Origin: Alkalinema sp. FACHB-956
Lineage (GTDB): Bacteria > Cyanobacteriota > Cyanobacteriia > Leptolyngbyales > Leptolyngbyaceae
DNA length: 64,000 nt
Assembly (NCBI RefSeq): GCF_014697025.1
Contig: NZ_JACJRC010000001.1
Coordinates: forward strand, 62,001-126,000
Reading direction: 5' to 3'
Shown here: positions 27,508 through 35,386 of the stretch, one piece after another
How the letters are laid out: each line of letters starts with the position of its first letter
Position numbering within the stretch: position 1 is the first letter of the stretch
Position numbers and translations under genes: made by a program
Notes under the pieces: model-generated
What the model was told of the DNA's origin: nothing
Databases searched by the model: none
Seen by the model: only the letters and a program-made list of their open reading frames with translations

Positions 27508-28002
27508 GTGACCTATTCAAATTTTTCTCCATCGATCGAACACCCGGAGTATCTGAAGCATCGCCGCTGGATGTTACGAGCCTTAGACCTGGCAGAAGCG
27601 GCGGGGGCAGCGGGAGATGTCCCGGTGGGAGCCGTGGTGGTCGATCGGGCGGGGCAAGTGTTAGCGGAAGCGAGTAATCGCAGGGAGCGGGATCAAGACC
27701 CGACTGCCCATGCGGAAATTTTAGCGTTACGGCAAGCGGGGTTAGTGCGTCGTAATTGGCATCTCAATGACTGTACGCTCTATGTCACCCTGGAACCTTG
27801 TCCGATGTGTGCGGGCGCGATCGGGCTAGCGCGACTGGGGCAGTTGGTCTATGGAGCGGATGACTTAAAAGCCGGTGCGGTGCGCAGTGTTCTGAATATT
27901 CCCGATGGGCCAGCTTCCAATCATCGGCTCAAGGTTGTGAGTGGAATTTTGGAGCAGGCTTGCCGAGAGCAACTGCAAACTTGGTTCAGTCACCATCGTT
28001 GA
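27508..28002 (+). CDS. tadA: tRNA(adenine34) deaminase TadA
   Basis: A 164-residue zinc-dependent deaminase that converts A34 to inosine in tRNA-Arg(ACG). Zinc and catalytic residues are in PTAHAEIL (H68, E70) and LEPCPMCAGAI (C98, C101). The substrate-loop segment RRNWHLNDCTLYVT sits between them. The start is GTG at 27508, which puts ~20 residues before the first conserved helix (RWMLRALDLAE); no ATG is available there. The next gene begins 65 bases downstream on the same strand, suggesting co-transcription with the methyltransferase. Confidence 0.93.
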   Translation: MTYSNFSPSIEHPEYLKHRRWMLRALDLAEAAGAAGDVPVGAVVVDRAGQVLAEASNRRERDQDPTAHAEILALRQAGLVRRNWHLNDCTLYVTLEPCPMCAGAIGLARLGQLVYGADDLKAGAVRSVLNIPDGPASNHRLKVVSGILEQACREQLQTWFSHHR

Positions 28003-28066
28003 ACGGAGTCGGTTAACATAACTTTATACTGGCCTGTTGTTTACGCTCTTGGTGGATCCTAAAGTT

Positions 28067-28714
28067 ATGCTGCTCCGACCTGAACAACGAACGAAACTGG
28101 ATGCCTCCGACGATCGTTTGTTTTACGACTATCCGCGATTTGTGACCCATGTTGATGAAGGATTTATCCAGCAATTGACAGAGCTGTATCGCGATCGCTT
28201 GCAGCCGGGAATGCGGATCTTGGATCTGATGAGTAGCTGGGTGTCCCATTTGCCGGAAGAGATGGAATTTGCCTATGTGGAAGGCCATGGATTGAACCCA
28301 GAAGAGTTGCAAAAAAATCCTCGGTTCAACCATTTTTTTGTGCAAAATCTCAACGTTGATCTGCAACTTCCGCTGACAGATCAATCGTTCGATGCGGTAT
28401 TATGCACGGTCTCGGTGCAGTATTTGCAATATCCCGAAGCAATTTTTACTGAGATTTATCGTGTTCTCAAACCGAATGGATTGTGTATTGTGAGTTTCTC
28501 CAACCGCATGTTTTATCAAAAGGCGATCGCGGCTTGGCGAGATGGGTCTGAGACCGATCGGGTAGAGCTGGTAAAGTCCTATTTTGCCGCCGTTCCCCGG
28601 TTTAGTACACCGGAAGTCATTACCCGTCGATCGCAGGCTCCAGCAATTCTACAAATGATGGGTTTTGCGAGTGGTGATCCATTCTATGCTGTAATTGCTA
28701 AACGGATGCTGTAG
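28067..28714 (+). CDS. Class I SAM-dependent methyltransferase
   Basis: A 215-residue methyltransferase. SAM-binding motif I is diverged: MRILDLMSSWVSHLPEEM (from about 55) in place of the usual GxGxG. It is followed by AYVEGHGLNPEELQ, FDAVLCTVSVQYL (motif IV, ~115) and LKPNGLCIVSFSNRMF (~138). The pattern LDLMSSWVSHLP and SVQYL...P is shared by a group of cyanobacterial and algal/plant plastid proteins of unknown substrate. I chose the ATG at 28067; the frame begins 30 bases earlier at TTG and a GTG lies at 28052. Substrate unknown. Confidence 0.82.
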   Translation: MLLRPEQRTKLDASDDRLFYDYPRFVTHVDEGFIQQLTELYRDRLQPGMRILDLMSSWVSHLPEEMEFAYVEGHGLNPEELQKNPRFNHFFVQNLNVDLQLPLTDQSFDAVLCTVSVQYLQYPEAIFTEIYRVLKPNGLCIVSFSNRMFYQKAIAAWRDGSETDRVELVKSYFAAVPRFSTPEVITRRSQAPAILQMMGFASGDPFYAVIAKRML

Positions 28715-28977
28715 ATTGATATTTCTATAATTACTTTGGTAGATACATTAGTAGCAAACACATCGGTAGTAAACATACTAGTAATGTGTTTTGTGATTCA
28801 AGGGTAAATTCACGAATTTTATAGAATGCGTTTTATAGAGTGTATTGGCTTGCAATTTTTAATGGCAATAAATTGATACTCGGTTTGCCAAAGTTGACTA
28901 TTTTAGATTCTGTAATCTTTGTGGAAATCGATTATGAATCTCCATGAATTAGTGATGGGTCTACTTTGATAGAGCAT

Positions 28978-30255
28978 CTAATTTGGAGAAGAATCAGTAA
29001 TGATCTTTTCAGGTTTCAGAAGCAGATTAGCAAGAATAATGCCTAGAATAGCTAAAAACGCCATCGGATAGAACACATAGTTGTAGGTTCCCAAAATGTC
29101 TCGAATGCGGCCTGTGACTAACGTCCCAATCAAAGCACCTACGCCGTAGGCTGTGAAGACTAGACCATAGTTTTGAGCATACTGTTCGGGATTAAAGAAG
29201 CGTAACGTAATGGTTGGAGCCATTGCTAACCACCCACCAAGACAAAACCAAAACAGGCAAAAGGCCGTGAGATAGGTGACAACCTGTCCCGCTTGAGCCT
29301 TCATCATTAAGATGCATGCGATTAGAGTAAGAATGTAGGACAAAATGGCCACGTAGTGAGGCTTGAAGCGATCGCAGAGCCAACCAAAGAGCGGACGGCT
29401 GATCCCGTTAAACAGCGCAAATAAAGAGACACTACTCGCAGCTACCGTTGGATTGATAGCAATGATTTCGCCTCCGACTGGACTGGAAATTCCAATCGCA
29501 CTTAAGCCGACTAAGGTTCCGATCGCGTAGCAAAGCCATAGCCCATAAAATGATCGACTTTTTAGCAAGTTTCTAGGGTAGGTTGGAGGCGAGATTGTGG
29601 GAGCTGCTGCGATAGTTTGCTGAGGATGCCACCCCTGAGGAGGCAACTTCATCGTCATAGCGATCGCTAAAATAATCACTGTGAAAGTGATCCCAAGAAC
29701 CCGTAGGGTAGGACGAACCGAGTAGGCTGCAATTAATTGGTGGACTATTGGAGCTGTGATTAGGGGAGAAAGTCCAAACCCAACAATCGTCAACCCTACC
29801 GCTAATCCTTTTTGATCAGGAAACCATCGGGAAATGACAAAGATAGGGACGCCATAAACAATACCGATGCCGGTGCCAGCAATCACGCCGTAGGTAAGGA
29901 TGAGAAGGCCGATCTGGTTTGCAAAGCTTGAAAGAATATACCCCAAGCCTACGACCATGCCTCCGATCGCGATCGTCAGGCGAGACCCCAGACGAGGAAT
30001 GTAAAAGCCTGTGATTGGCATTAGCGCAGCATAGAAAACTAATACGAAGGTATAGGGTAACAAACTTTCAGTTGCACTAATGCCGAGCTCATTTTCTAAA
30101 GGAATTCTAAAAATACTCCAGGAATATACACTTCCTAGACAGAGTAAAATAATCATCCCCAGGGGAATCAACAACCATCTGCCTTGATTTGCTGGGTATC
30201 CCAAGACTGTTATGTTGCGCTCATGATGCGTAGTTGTGCTCATAACCTTGCTCAA
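28978..30255 (-). CDS. OFA-type MFS transporter
   Basis: A 425-residue, 12-span MFS protein of the oxalate/formate antiporter (OFA) group. Features: a loop-1 region SVYSWSIFRIPLENELG, IPRLGSRLTIAIGGMVVG at the helix 2-3 loop (~95), GVIAGTGIGIVYGVPIFVISRWFPDQKGLAVG (motif between helices 4 and 5, spanning ~135-168) and a second-half loop GWLCDRFKPHYVA (~290). OFA members carry small monocarboxylates or dicarboxylates. The substrate here is not evident. The start at 30255 is used; an ATG five codons in is an alternative. It is convergent with the methyltransferase, across a 263-base AT-rich spacer. Confidence 0.86.
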   Translation of the reverse strand: MSKVMSTTTHHERNITVLGYPANQGRWLLIPLGMIILLCLGSVYSWSIFRIPLENELGISATESLLPYTFVLVFYAALMPITGFYIPRLGSRLTIAIGGMVVGLGYILSSFANQIGLLILTYGVIAGTGIGIVYGVPIFVISRWFPDQKGLAVGLTIVGFGLSPLITAPIVHQLIAAYSVRPTLRVLGITFTVIILAIAMTMKLPPQGWHPQQTIAAAPTISPPTYPRNLLKSRSFYGLWLCYAIGTLVGLSAIGISSPVGGEIIAINPTVAASSVSLFALFNGISRPLFGWLCDRFKPHYVAILSYILTLIACILMMKAQAGQVVTYLTAFCLFWFCLGGWLAMAPTITLRFFNPEQYAQNYGLVFTAYGVGALIGTLVTGRIRDILGTYNYVFYPMAFLAILGIILANLLLKPEKIITDSSPN

Positions 30256-30576
30256 GAATCGAGAACTGAAGCAACTATGTAGGTGTGAGCGGCAAAGCTG
30301 CCGATGGTGATTTTTCTATGGTAATTTATATACTGTACTCAATTTTCACCGCTGAATTTGTATCCCAATAGCCAGAATACTCAGGCTTGATGAGGTGGGT
30401 TATGGCTGCAAAATGCTGCTGAATCAGGTTGGCCAGTGGCAATAAAAAATCGGGATCCTTTTATCCAGGGAATCCCGATCGGGCTAGCTACACAACTGTT
30501 ATAAGGCTGACTCAGGCTGCTACCCAGCCATCTGCTGACGGAGCAACCGGTGACTCCCCATTATTGTTACTGAACA
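30256..30576. other. Spacer between OFA transporter and polysaccharide locus
   Basis: Holds the OFA transporter promoter (minus strand, left part) and the terminator of the minus-strand glycosyltransferase unit (right part, listed separately). No gene supported. Confidence 0.5.
30443..30479 (-). terminator. Rho-independent terminator of the minus-strand glycosyltransferase unit
   Basis: A perfect 8-base stem ATCGGGAT (30449-30456) with ATCCCGAT (30472-30479). Read on the minus strand it runs straight into TTTTTTATT. It lies about 100 bases after the end of the glycosyltransferase gene at 30577. Confidence 0.82.
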
Positions 30577-31455
30577 TCATGTCACTGGCATGTCAGCAGT
30601 ATGGCGGTTGGATGGGGCTAGTTTTGCATCAGAATTCGTTGCGTCACGATTCGTTACATCAATTGCCTTCAACGTAAGCACAATATCCGTGTCGGGATTG
30701 CAACTTGCTTCAATCAGACGAGCCGACAAAATCAGTTCTGCTAACACTCGCTGAAACGCATAGAACCAGCCCCGCCAACCATCGAAAATCCCTTGTCGTA
30801 GAATCAAACAGTAGATCAACACAACCACAGGTGCCAGGAATTTTTTCTGGCGTAGTCGATCTCCAAAGCTCAGTTGATCGGGGGTTGCCGTGAGTAACTT
30901 TTTCACCTCCAAAATGGCGTAGCGATCCTGGGCCCAAAGCCAGCGCCCAAAGGCTTTGCGATCGTCATGGTAAATCACCGACTTCACCGCGCTGGCTTCT
31001 CCCTGCACCGCTAGTAACTGCGTGTGGCCATCGTTAATATACGTGGCCTTAGACTTGCGGAAGAGGGCTTCCCGAGGCGGCAGTAAGGTTCCCCGCAGCG
31101 GCTTGCCAAAGACGCAATATTTGAACGGGATAAAGTAACTGTCTACGCTCGATCGGGCTGATAACCCTTGCATTTCCGTAACCAATTCTTTGCTCAAGCG
31201 ATAGTCCGCATCCAAGGACAGAACCCATTCCGTTTCCACCTGGGCTAAGCCATAGTTCCACTGTTGGGCATGGGTATCAAAGGTACGGGAAAACACGTCA
31301 ACTTTAGGATACCGCGCCAAAATTTCCAGCGTTTCATCGGTACTGTGGCTGTCCACCACGACAATGCGATCGGCCCAGGCCAAACTTTGTAGCGTCCGCT
31401 CAATATTGGGAGCCTCGTTGTAGGTCAGAATAACCGGCGTGATAGAGTTTAGCAT
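30577..31455 (-). CDS. Glycosyltransferase family 2
   Basis: A 292-residue GT-A transferase, resembling the WaaE/KdtX-like branch of GT2. The nucleotide-sugar fold starts at once (TPVILTYNEAPNIERTLQSL), with VVVDSHSTDETLEI (~33), then LSLDADYRLSKEL containing the DxD-type motif (~79) and TYINDGHTQLL. A hydrophobic C-terminal segment (LAPVVVLIYCLILRQG, ~205-220) suggests membrane association. Expected to add a sugar from a nucleotide donor on the cytoplasmic face. Its start lies 56 bases inside the upstream glycosyltransferase gene, indicating translational coupling, and it is the last gene before the terminator. Confidence 0.9.
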   Translation of the reverse strand: MLNSITPVILTYNEAPNIERTLQSLAWADRIVVVDSHSTDETLEILARYPKVDVFSRTFDTHAQQWNYGLAQVETEWVLSLDADYRLSKELVTEMQGLSARSSVDSYFIPFKYCVFGKPLRGTLLPPREALFRKSKATYINDGHTQLLAVQGEASAVKSVIYHDDRKAFGRWLWAQDRYAILEVKKLLTATPDQLSFGDRLRQKKFLAPVVVLIYCLILRQGIFDGWRGWFYAFQRVLAELILSARLIEASCNPDTDIVLTLKAIDVTNRDATNSDAKLAPSNRHTADMPVT

Positions 31456-32671
31456 CGTAGAAAAGAATGGATTGATAATGTTGAACTAACTGTTTTGCAA
31501 TTTGGGGCCAGGAGAACTGCGATCGCACTGCAAGTTCTGCTCGAATTCCCATGGCTTCCCGAGTAGCTGGATCTTGCAAGGCCGATCGCAGACCAGCGGC
31601 CACCGCATCGGGGGTTTGCTCCGTTACCCAACCCAGGTTATGCTCCTGCACCAACGTTGCCAAGGCCACTCCCGGCGTAATCAGTACGGGCAATCGATTG
31701 GCCAATGCTTCCAGCACGGCAATACCAAAGTTTTCGGAATGGGAGGGTAAGACAAATAAATCCGCCCCTTGCAACAGCCGCTGTTTGGTGGTGCCCTTAG
31801 CAAAGCCCAGCCAATGGGTACGATCGGTCAAGCCCGCTGCCTCAATTTCCGCCGCCAGTTGCGCTTCATACTCCGCCGCCCCACTCCCCGCCATCACAAA
31901 CTGGAAGGGTAGATCTCGCAATTGCTGTAAGGCGGGAATGAGCGCATCAAACCCCTTTTTGGGATGGAGCCGAGAGAGAAAGAGGACGATCGGTTGATCG
32001 GCTGGGAGATTCAACTGTTGGCGTAACTCCTGCTTGGCTTGGGCGTTGACCGCTGGCATGTCCAACCCGTGGGGTACCACAAAACTGGGGGTGTTTAACC
32101 CAACGGCTTGGGCTTCCTGCTGTTCTTGCAGCGCGGTGAAATGCAGCGATCGGGCTCCTTGTAAATTGGCCATTTCAATGATTTTCAAATAGGCCCGTTT
32201 TTTTGCGGCTCCCTGTTGCAGCGACCAGGTACAGAGTTGTCCCAGGGGCCGCACAATGTAGGGAACATTTTTTGCCCGTGCGATCGCCATTGCAATGGTT
32301 GATGGATAGGAAAAAATGGCGTGGATGTGAACCAAGTCATAATCCGTAATGGAATGCCACAGCCAACGGGTAAGTGCCGAGGAAAAGGTGAATTCCCGAA
32401 CGGCTGAAAGAGCGGGAGCAAACTTGGGGAATGCTTGCAGGGGAACCGTCTTGTATGCGGCATCGGAAGAATCAGCGGTAGAACTGGGGTAGACGGGATA
32501 GTCAATCCATTGGTGTAAGGGAAGGGGCAGTAAATCATCGCCGCTGTCGTTGGTTGTGACGATCGCGGCATCAATCCCCTGTTGACGCAGGGCATACACC
32601 ATTTCCAACACAGCTTGACTGGGGCCACCCCGCACAGGTGAAACGGAGGGAATGACGTGAAGAATTTTCAT
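31400..32671 (-). CDS. Glycosyltransferase family 4 (GT-B)
   Basis: A 423-residue retaining GT-B enzyme. The acceptor domain begins MKILHVIPSVSPVRGGPSQAV, with YDLVHIHAIFSYPST (~110). The donor domain shows PIVLFLSRLHPKKGFDALIPAL (spanning ~232-253) and the GT4 signature LPSHSENFGIAVLEALANRLPV (~311-332), including the E-x7-E pair that binds nucleotide-sugar. The N-terminus resembles glycosyltransferases of hormogonium-type polysaccharide loci in filamentous cyanobacteria, a comparison from memory. It overlaps the next gene by 56 bases. Confidence 0.9.
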   Translation of the reverse strand: MKILHVIPSVSPVRGGPSQAVLEMVYALRQQGIDAAIVTTNDSGDDLLPLPLHQWIDYPVYPSSTADSSDAAYKTVPLQAFPKFAPALSAVREFTFSSALTRWLWHSITDYDLVHIHAIFSYPSTIAMAIARAKNVPYIVRPLGQLCTWSLQQGAAKKRAYLKIIEMANLQGARSLHFTALQEQQEAQAVGLNTPSFVVPHGLDMPAVNAQAKQELRQQLNLPADQPIVLFLSRLHPKKGFDALIPALQQLRDLPFQFVMAGSGAAEYEAQLAAEIEAAGLTDRTHWLGFAKGTTKQRLLQGADLFVLPSHSENFGIAVLEALANRLPVLITPGVALATLVQEHNLGWVTEQTPDAVAAGLRSALQDPATREAMGIRAELAVRSQFSWPQIAKQLVQHYQSILFYDAKLYHAGYSDLQRGSQY

Positions 32672-32763
32672 AGAAATGCATTAGGTCATTGGCAGGAAAA
32701 CGGTTTAAACATTGGGAAATGGGCACAGGACTGTATTGTGCTAGAAACACTAAGAAAAAGACG

Positions 32764-33969
32764 CTAAGAAAAACTATTACTGGGAATCAATAACGGCTGG
32801 AGGAGCGGGGAATCGGCCATCAGGGTAGACAACCGTTGTTGGAATCCCAGCGGGCCAAAGGTTTGTACCACCGCTTCCCGCAGGGCAGGGGGCTGATACA
32901 GAAGGGGATTGGGATATTGCTGTTGCAGAATTTGCGTCAGGGTGGTGGCAATTTCCGCGACATCATCGGGATTCACGATCGCGCCTAAGCGACCTCGATC
33001 CAGCGCATCGATCGCGCCATCCTGGCCCCCTACAACGGGTTTTCCCGATGCCATGGCTTCTAGGTAGACAATGCCAAATCCCTCCAGCTTGCTGGGCATG
33101 GCAAACACATCACAGAGATTGTAATAGGCGGGGAGTTCCTCATCGGGAATGAATCCCGCCAAGGTGACACAATCCTGGAGGTTTTGGGCGCGAATCAGTT
33201 TTTCTAACCGTTGGCGATCGTTGCCACCACCGACAATCAGATAATGCACATCCGGAATCGCTGAGCGAATCTGGGGTAACGCGGCCAAAATCTGATCGTA
33301 ACTGTGGAAGGATTCCCCGGCTGCCAAACGGTTGACCGTCAAAATCACCGGCTGGTCCCGCCGCAGGCCGTGGTGTTCTAACAGAGCAGCCGGTTTCTCC
33401 GCCACTTGAAATCGCTCTGCCCCGAAGGTATTGGGCAAAACATGAATGCGATCGGGGTCAATTTCCAATCCTGCCAACATACGATCGCGGGTGTAGTGGC
33501 TAACGGCAAGAATACGATCGGCGTTAGTCAAGGCTTGGCGCACCTGGGGACGATCGATTTCCCAGGCTTCAAATCCATGGGCCATCGTCCAATAGGGGAC
33601 TCCTGCAAGTTGTTTGAGGCGATGGGCAGCCACCGTGAAATTCAGATGGGTCGTCAGCACTAAATTAGGCCGCTGCCACAGGCCCATGCTGACAATTTGG
33701 GCGGCAAAGGTAGGCGTTCTCAACCGAATGGGAATCTGTCCCTGGCCCCAGAACTTTGTCTGAGGTAAATAGCGATCGCGCTGGCTAGCAGGATCGCGAT
33801 CGTGCATGGAGAAAACATCGTACTGAATCTGAGGATAGAGCGCTTGCAGATTTTGTAGGAGAAATTGGGAGAAGACTTGGATACCCCCTTTAAAGTCGAA
33901 GAGACCGGGTGTCCAAAAGTGCAAGCAAGGAGCAACGGATGTTTGGCCTATACCGACGGTTGATTGCAT
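32764..33969 (-). CDS. Glycosyltransferase family 4 (GT-B)
   Basis: A 401-residue GT4-like transferase. N-terminal acceptor domain: HFWTPGLFDFKGGIQVFSQFLL, with PNLVLTTHLNFT (~100) and a MAHGFEAWE segment. Donor domain: PVILTVNRLAAGESFHSYDQIL (~208-229), YLIVGGGNDRQRLEKL and FAMPSKLEGFGIVYLEAMASGKPV (spanning ~285-308) carrying the E-x7-E pair. The donor and acceptor sugars cannot be inferred. It sits between the priming transferase gene (117-base gap) and the next GT4 gene (92-base gap), all on the minus strand. Confidence 0.9.
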   Translation of the reverse strand: MQSTVGIGQTSVAPCLHFWTPGLFDFKGGIQVFSQFLLQNLQALYPQIQYDVFSMHDRDPASQRDRYLPQTKFWGQGQIPIRLRTPTFAAQIVSMGLWQRPNLVLTTHLNFTVAAHRLKQLAGVPYWTMAHGFEAWEIDRPQVRQALTNADRILAVSHYTRDRMLAGLEIDPDRIHVLPNTFGAERFQVAEKPAALLEHHGLRRDQPVILTVNRLAAGESFHSYDQILAALPQIRSAIPDVHYLIVGGGNDRQRLEKLIRAQNLQDCVTLAGFIPDEELPAYYNLCDVFAMPSKLEGFGIVYLEAMASGKPVVGGQDGAIDALDRGRLGAIVNPDDVAEIATTLTQILQQQYPNPLLYQPPALREAVVQTFGPLGFQQRLSTLMADSPLLQPLLIPSNSFS

Positions 33970-34086
33970 AGCGTTAATGGGATGAACAATTCACACAATG
34001 AGGGGAAAAGTAAGGCTGAGAATTAAGAAGCTTGAGCTAGCAAGGGCGTAGGGAAGGTGGGAGAGTGGGAGAGTGAGAAGGAACGG

Positions 34087-35121
34087 TTAGCCTTGGGGGA
34101 GTTGGGTAATTTGAGGTTTGATGGTGATTTGGGTGATCAGTAAGATAAACACGAGCAGGAATACATTGCTCCAGGCGACGTAATTGATATTGAGGAGAAT
34201 GCCGCTTAAGCCTGCCCAACCCATGAGGCCATAAATGCTTAACACTGCGCTAGTCTGAGATAGACCCGCTTGGAGTAAGCGGTGGTGAATGTGGCGACGA
34301 TCGGGGAAGAAGGGGGATTTGCCTTCCCGCAGACGGCTCACAATTACAAAGGTCATGTCCAAAATGGGTACTGCCAGAATTACATAGGGCAACATGGCAA
34401 GGGTAAAGTTGGCATGGTTTTGGACTGTCAGGATTGCAATACCACCCAGCATGGAGCCGAGGAAATAGGAACCACTGTCGCCCATGTAAAGTTGTGCGGG
34501 TTTGAAGTTGTACCGGAGAAAGCCGATCGTGGCTCCTGCAACGGCTAGGGAAATCATAGCAATATCAGAATTGCCTAGCTTCCAATTTACCAATGCAAAC
34601 ATGACTGCCGCGATCGCGCTGACGCCGGAAGCTAAACCATCCAAGCCATCCAGCCAATTGATTGCATTTGTGACCCCCGCTAACCAGAGAAAGGTAATCG
34701 GTAGGCTGAAGAGTCCTAGGTCGATCGTGCCAATGCCTGGGATAGGAAGGACATCCAGACGCAATCCAAAATACCAGGTAATGGCAGTAATCACCGCTTG
34801 CAGACCCAAGCGCAGAATCGGTGACAAACTCCAGCGATCGTCGGCCAAGCCGATCGCAAAAAATCCCACGCTGCCCAGGAGCATTGCCATAAATGCAGGG
34901 TTACTCGTGGGCAGGGCAACGCCTGCGACCATCATCCCCAGTAATCCTAGAAACGTCGCAGCACAGATCGCTAATCCGCCCATGCGCACCATGGGTTGCT
35001 GGTGAATTTTACGGGAATCGGGTTGATCCAAAAAGCCCCAGGAAGCCCCGAGGATTTTGGCAAGGGGTGTTAAACATAAGCCCCCTAACAGAGTGCTAGC
35101 AAAGGTTAACAGTAGGGTCAT
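34087..35121 (-). CDS. WecA/MraY-family undecaprenyl-phosphate sugar-1-phosphate transferase
   Basis: A 344-residue polyprenyl-phosphate transferase with about ten membrane spans. It loads a (probably N-acetyl) hexosamine-1-phosphate onto undecaprenyl phosphate and so begins glycan assembly. Diagnostic motifs: PDSRKIHQQPMVRMGG (~34-49), the GLADDRW aspartates D94/D95, TNAINWLDGLDGLASG (D158, D161), LYMGDSGSYFLG (~211) and the cytoplasmic RRHIHHRLLQ loop, all typical of WecA/TagO. It lies at the head of the minus-strand glycosyltransferase unit, downstream of a terminator that isolates it from the PCP gene, so it should have its own promoter in 35122-35297. Confidence 0.92.
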   Translation of the reverse strand: MTLLLTFASTLLGGLCLTPLAKILGASWGFLDQPDSRKIHQQPMVRMGGLAICAATFLGLLGMMVAGVALPTSNPAFMAMLLGSVGFFAIGLADDRWSLSPILRLGLQAVITAITWYFGLRLDVLPIPGIGTIDLGLFSLPITFLWLAGVTNAINWLDGLDGLASGVSAIAAVMFALVNWKLGNSDIAMISLAVAGATIGFLRYNFKPAQLYMGDSGSYFLGSMLGGIAILTVQNHANFTLAMLPYVILAVPILDMTFVIVSRLREGKSPFFPDRRHIHHRLLQAGLSQTSAVLSIYGLMGWAGLSGILLNINYVAWSNVFLLVFILLITQITIKPQITQLPQG

Positions 35122-35297
35122 AAAAATAACTGGTGTAGGTCTGAGCTATATTCAGCATCGCAACCCCGGACTGTTGATGATATATATATTGCTGTTTGAG
35201 ATGGATAACGATGTATAACTTGATGTTGTGGGTTGTATCTGTTTTGAGATTGCTCCAATGCGAACCCCTTAAAACTGAGCCATTCCAGCACGGCTAT

Positions 35298-35326
35298 AAA
35301 AAAAGCTTCTGTTGATGCAGAAGCTT
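35298..35326 (-). terminator. Rho-independent terminator of the OPX-PCP unit
   Basis: A perfect 9-base stem AAGCTTCTG/CAGAAGCTT (35303-35311 with 35318-35326) with a 6-base loop. On the minus strand it is followed by seven T. It lies 61 bases after the PCP/BY-kinase stop. Confidence 0.9.
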
Positions 35327-35386
35327 GCTTGCAGTATTGATTTAGGCTGGGGGCGATCGAGATGAAATCCCACATCGCTCCCAGGA

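Noticed and set aside
34502-35005. 167-codon plus-strand frame inside the WecA-like gene
   Set aside because: Antisense shadow of a well-supported membrane enzyme with all motifs on the minus strand.
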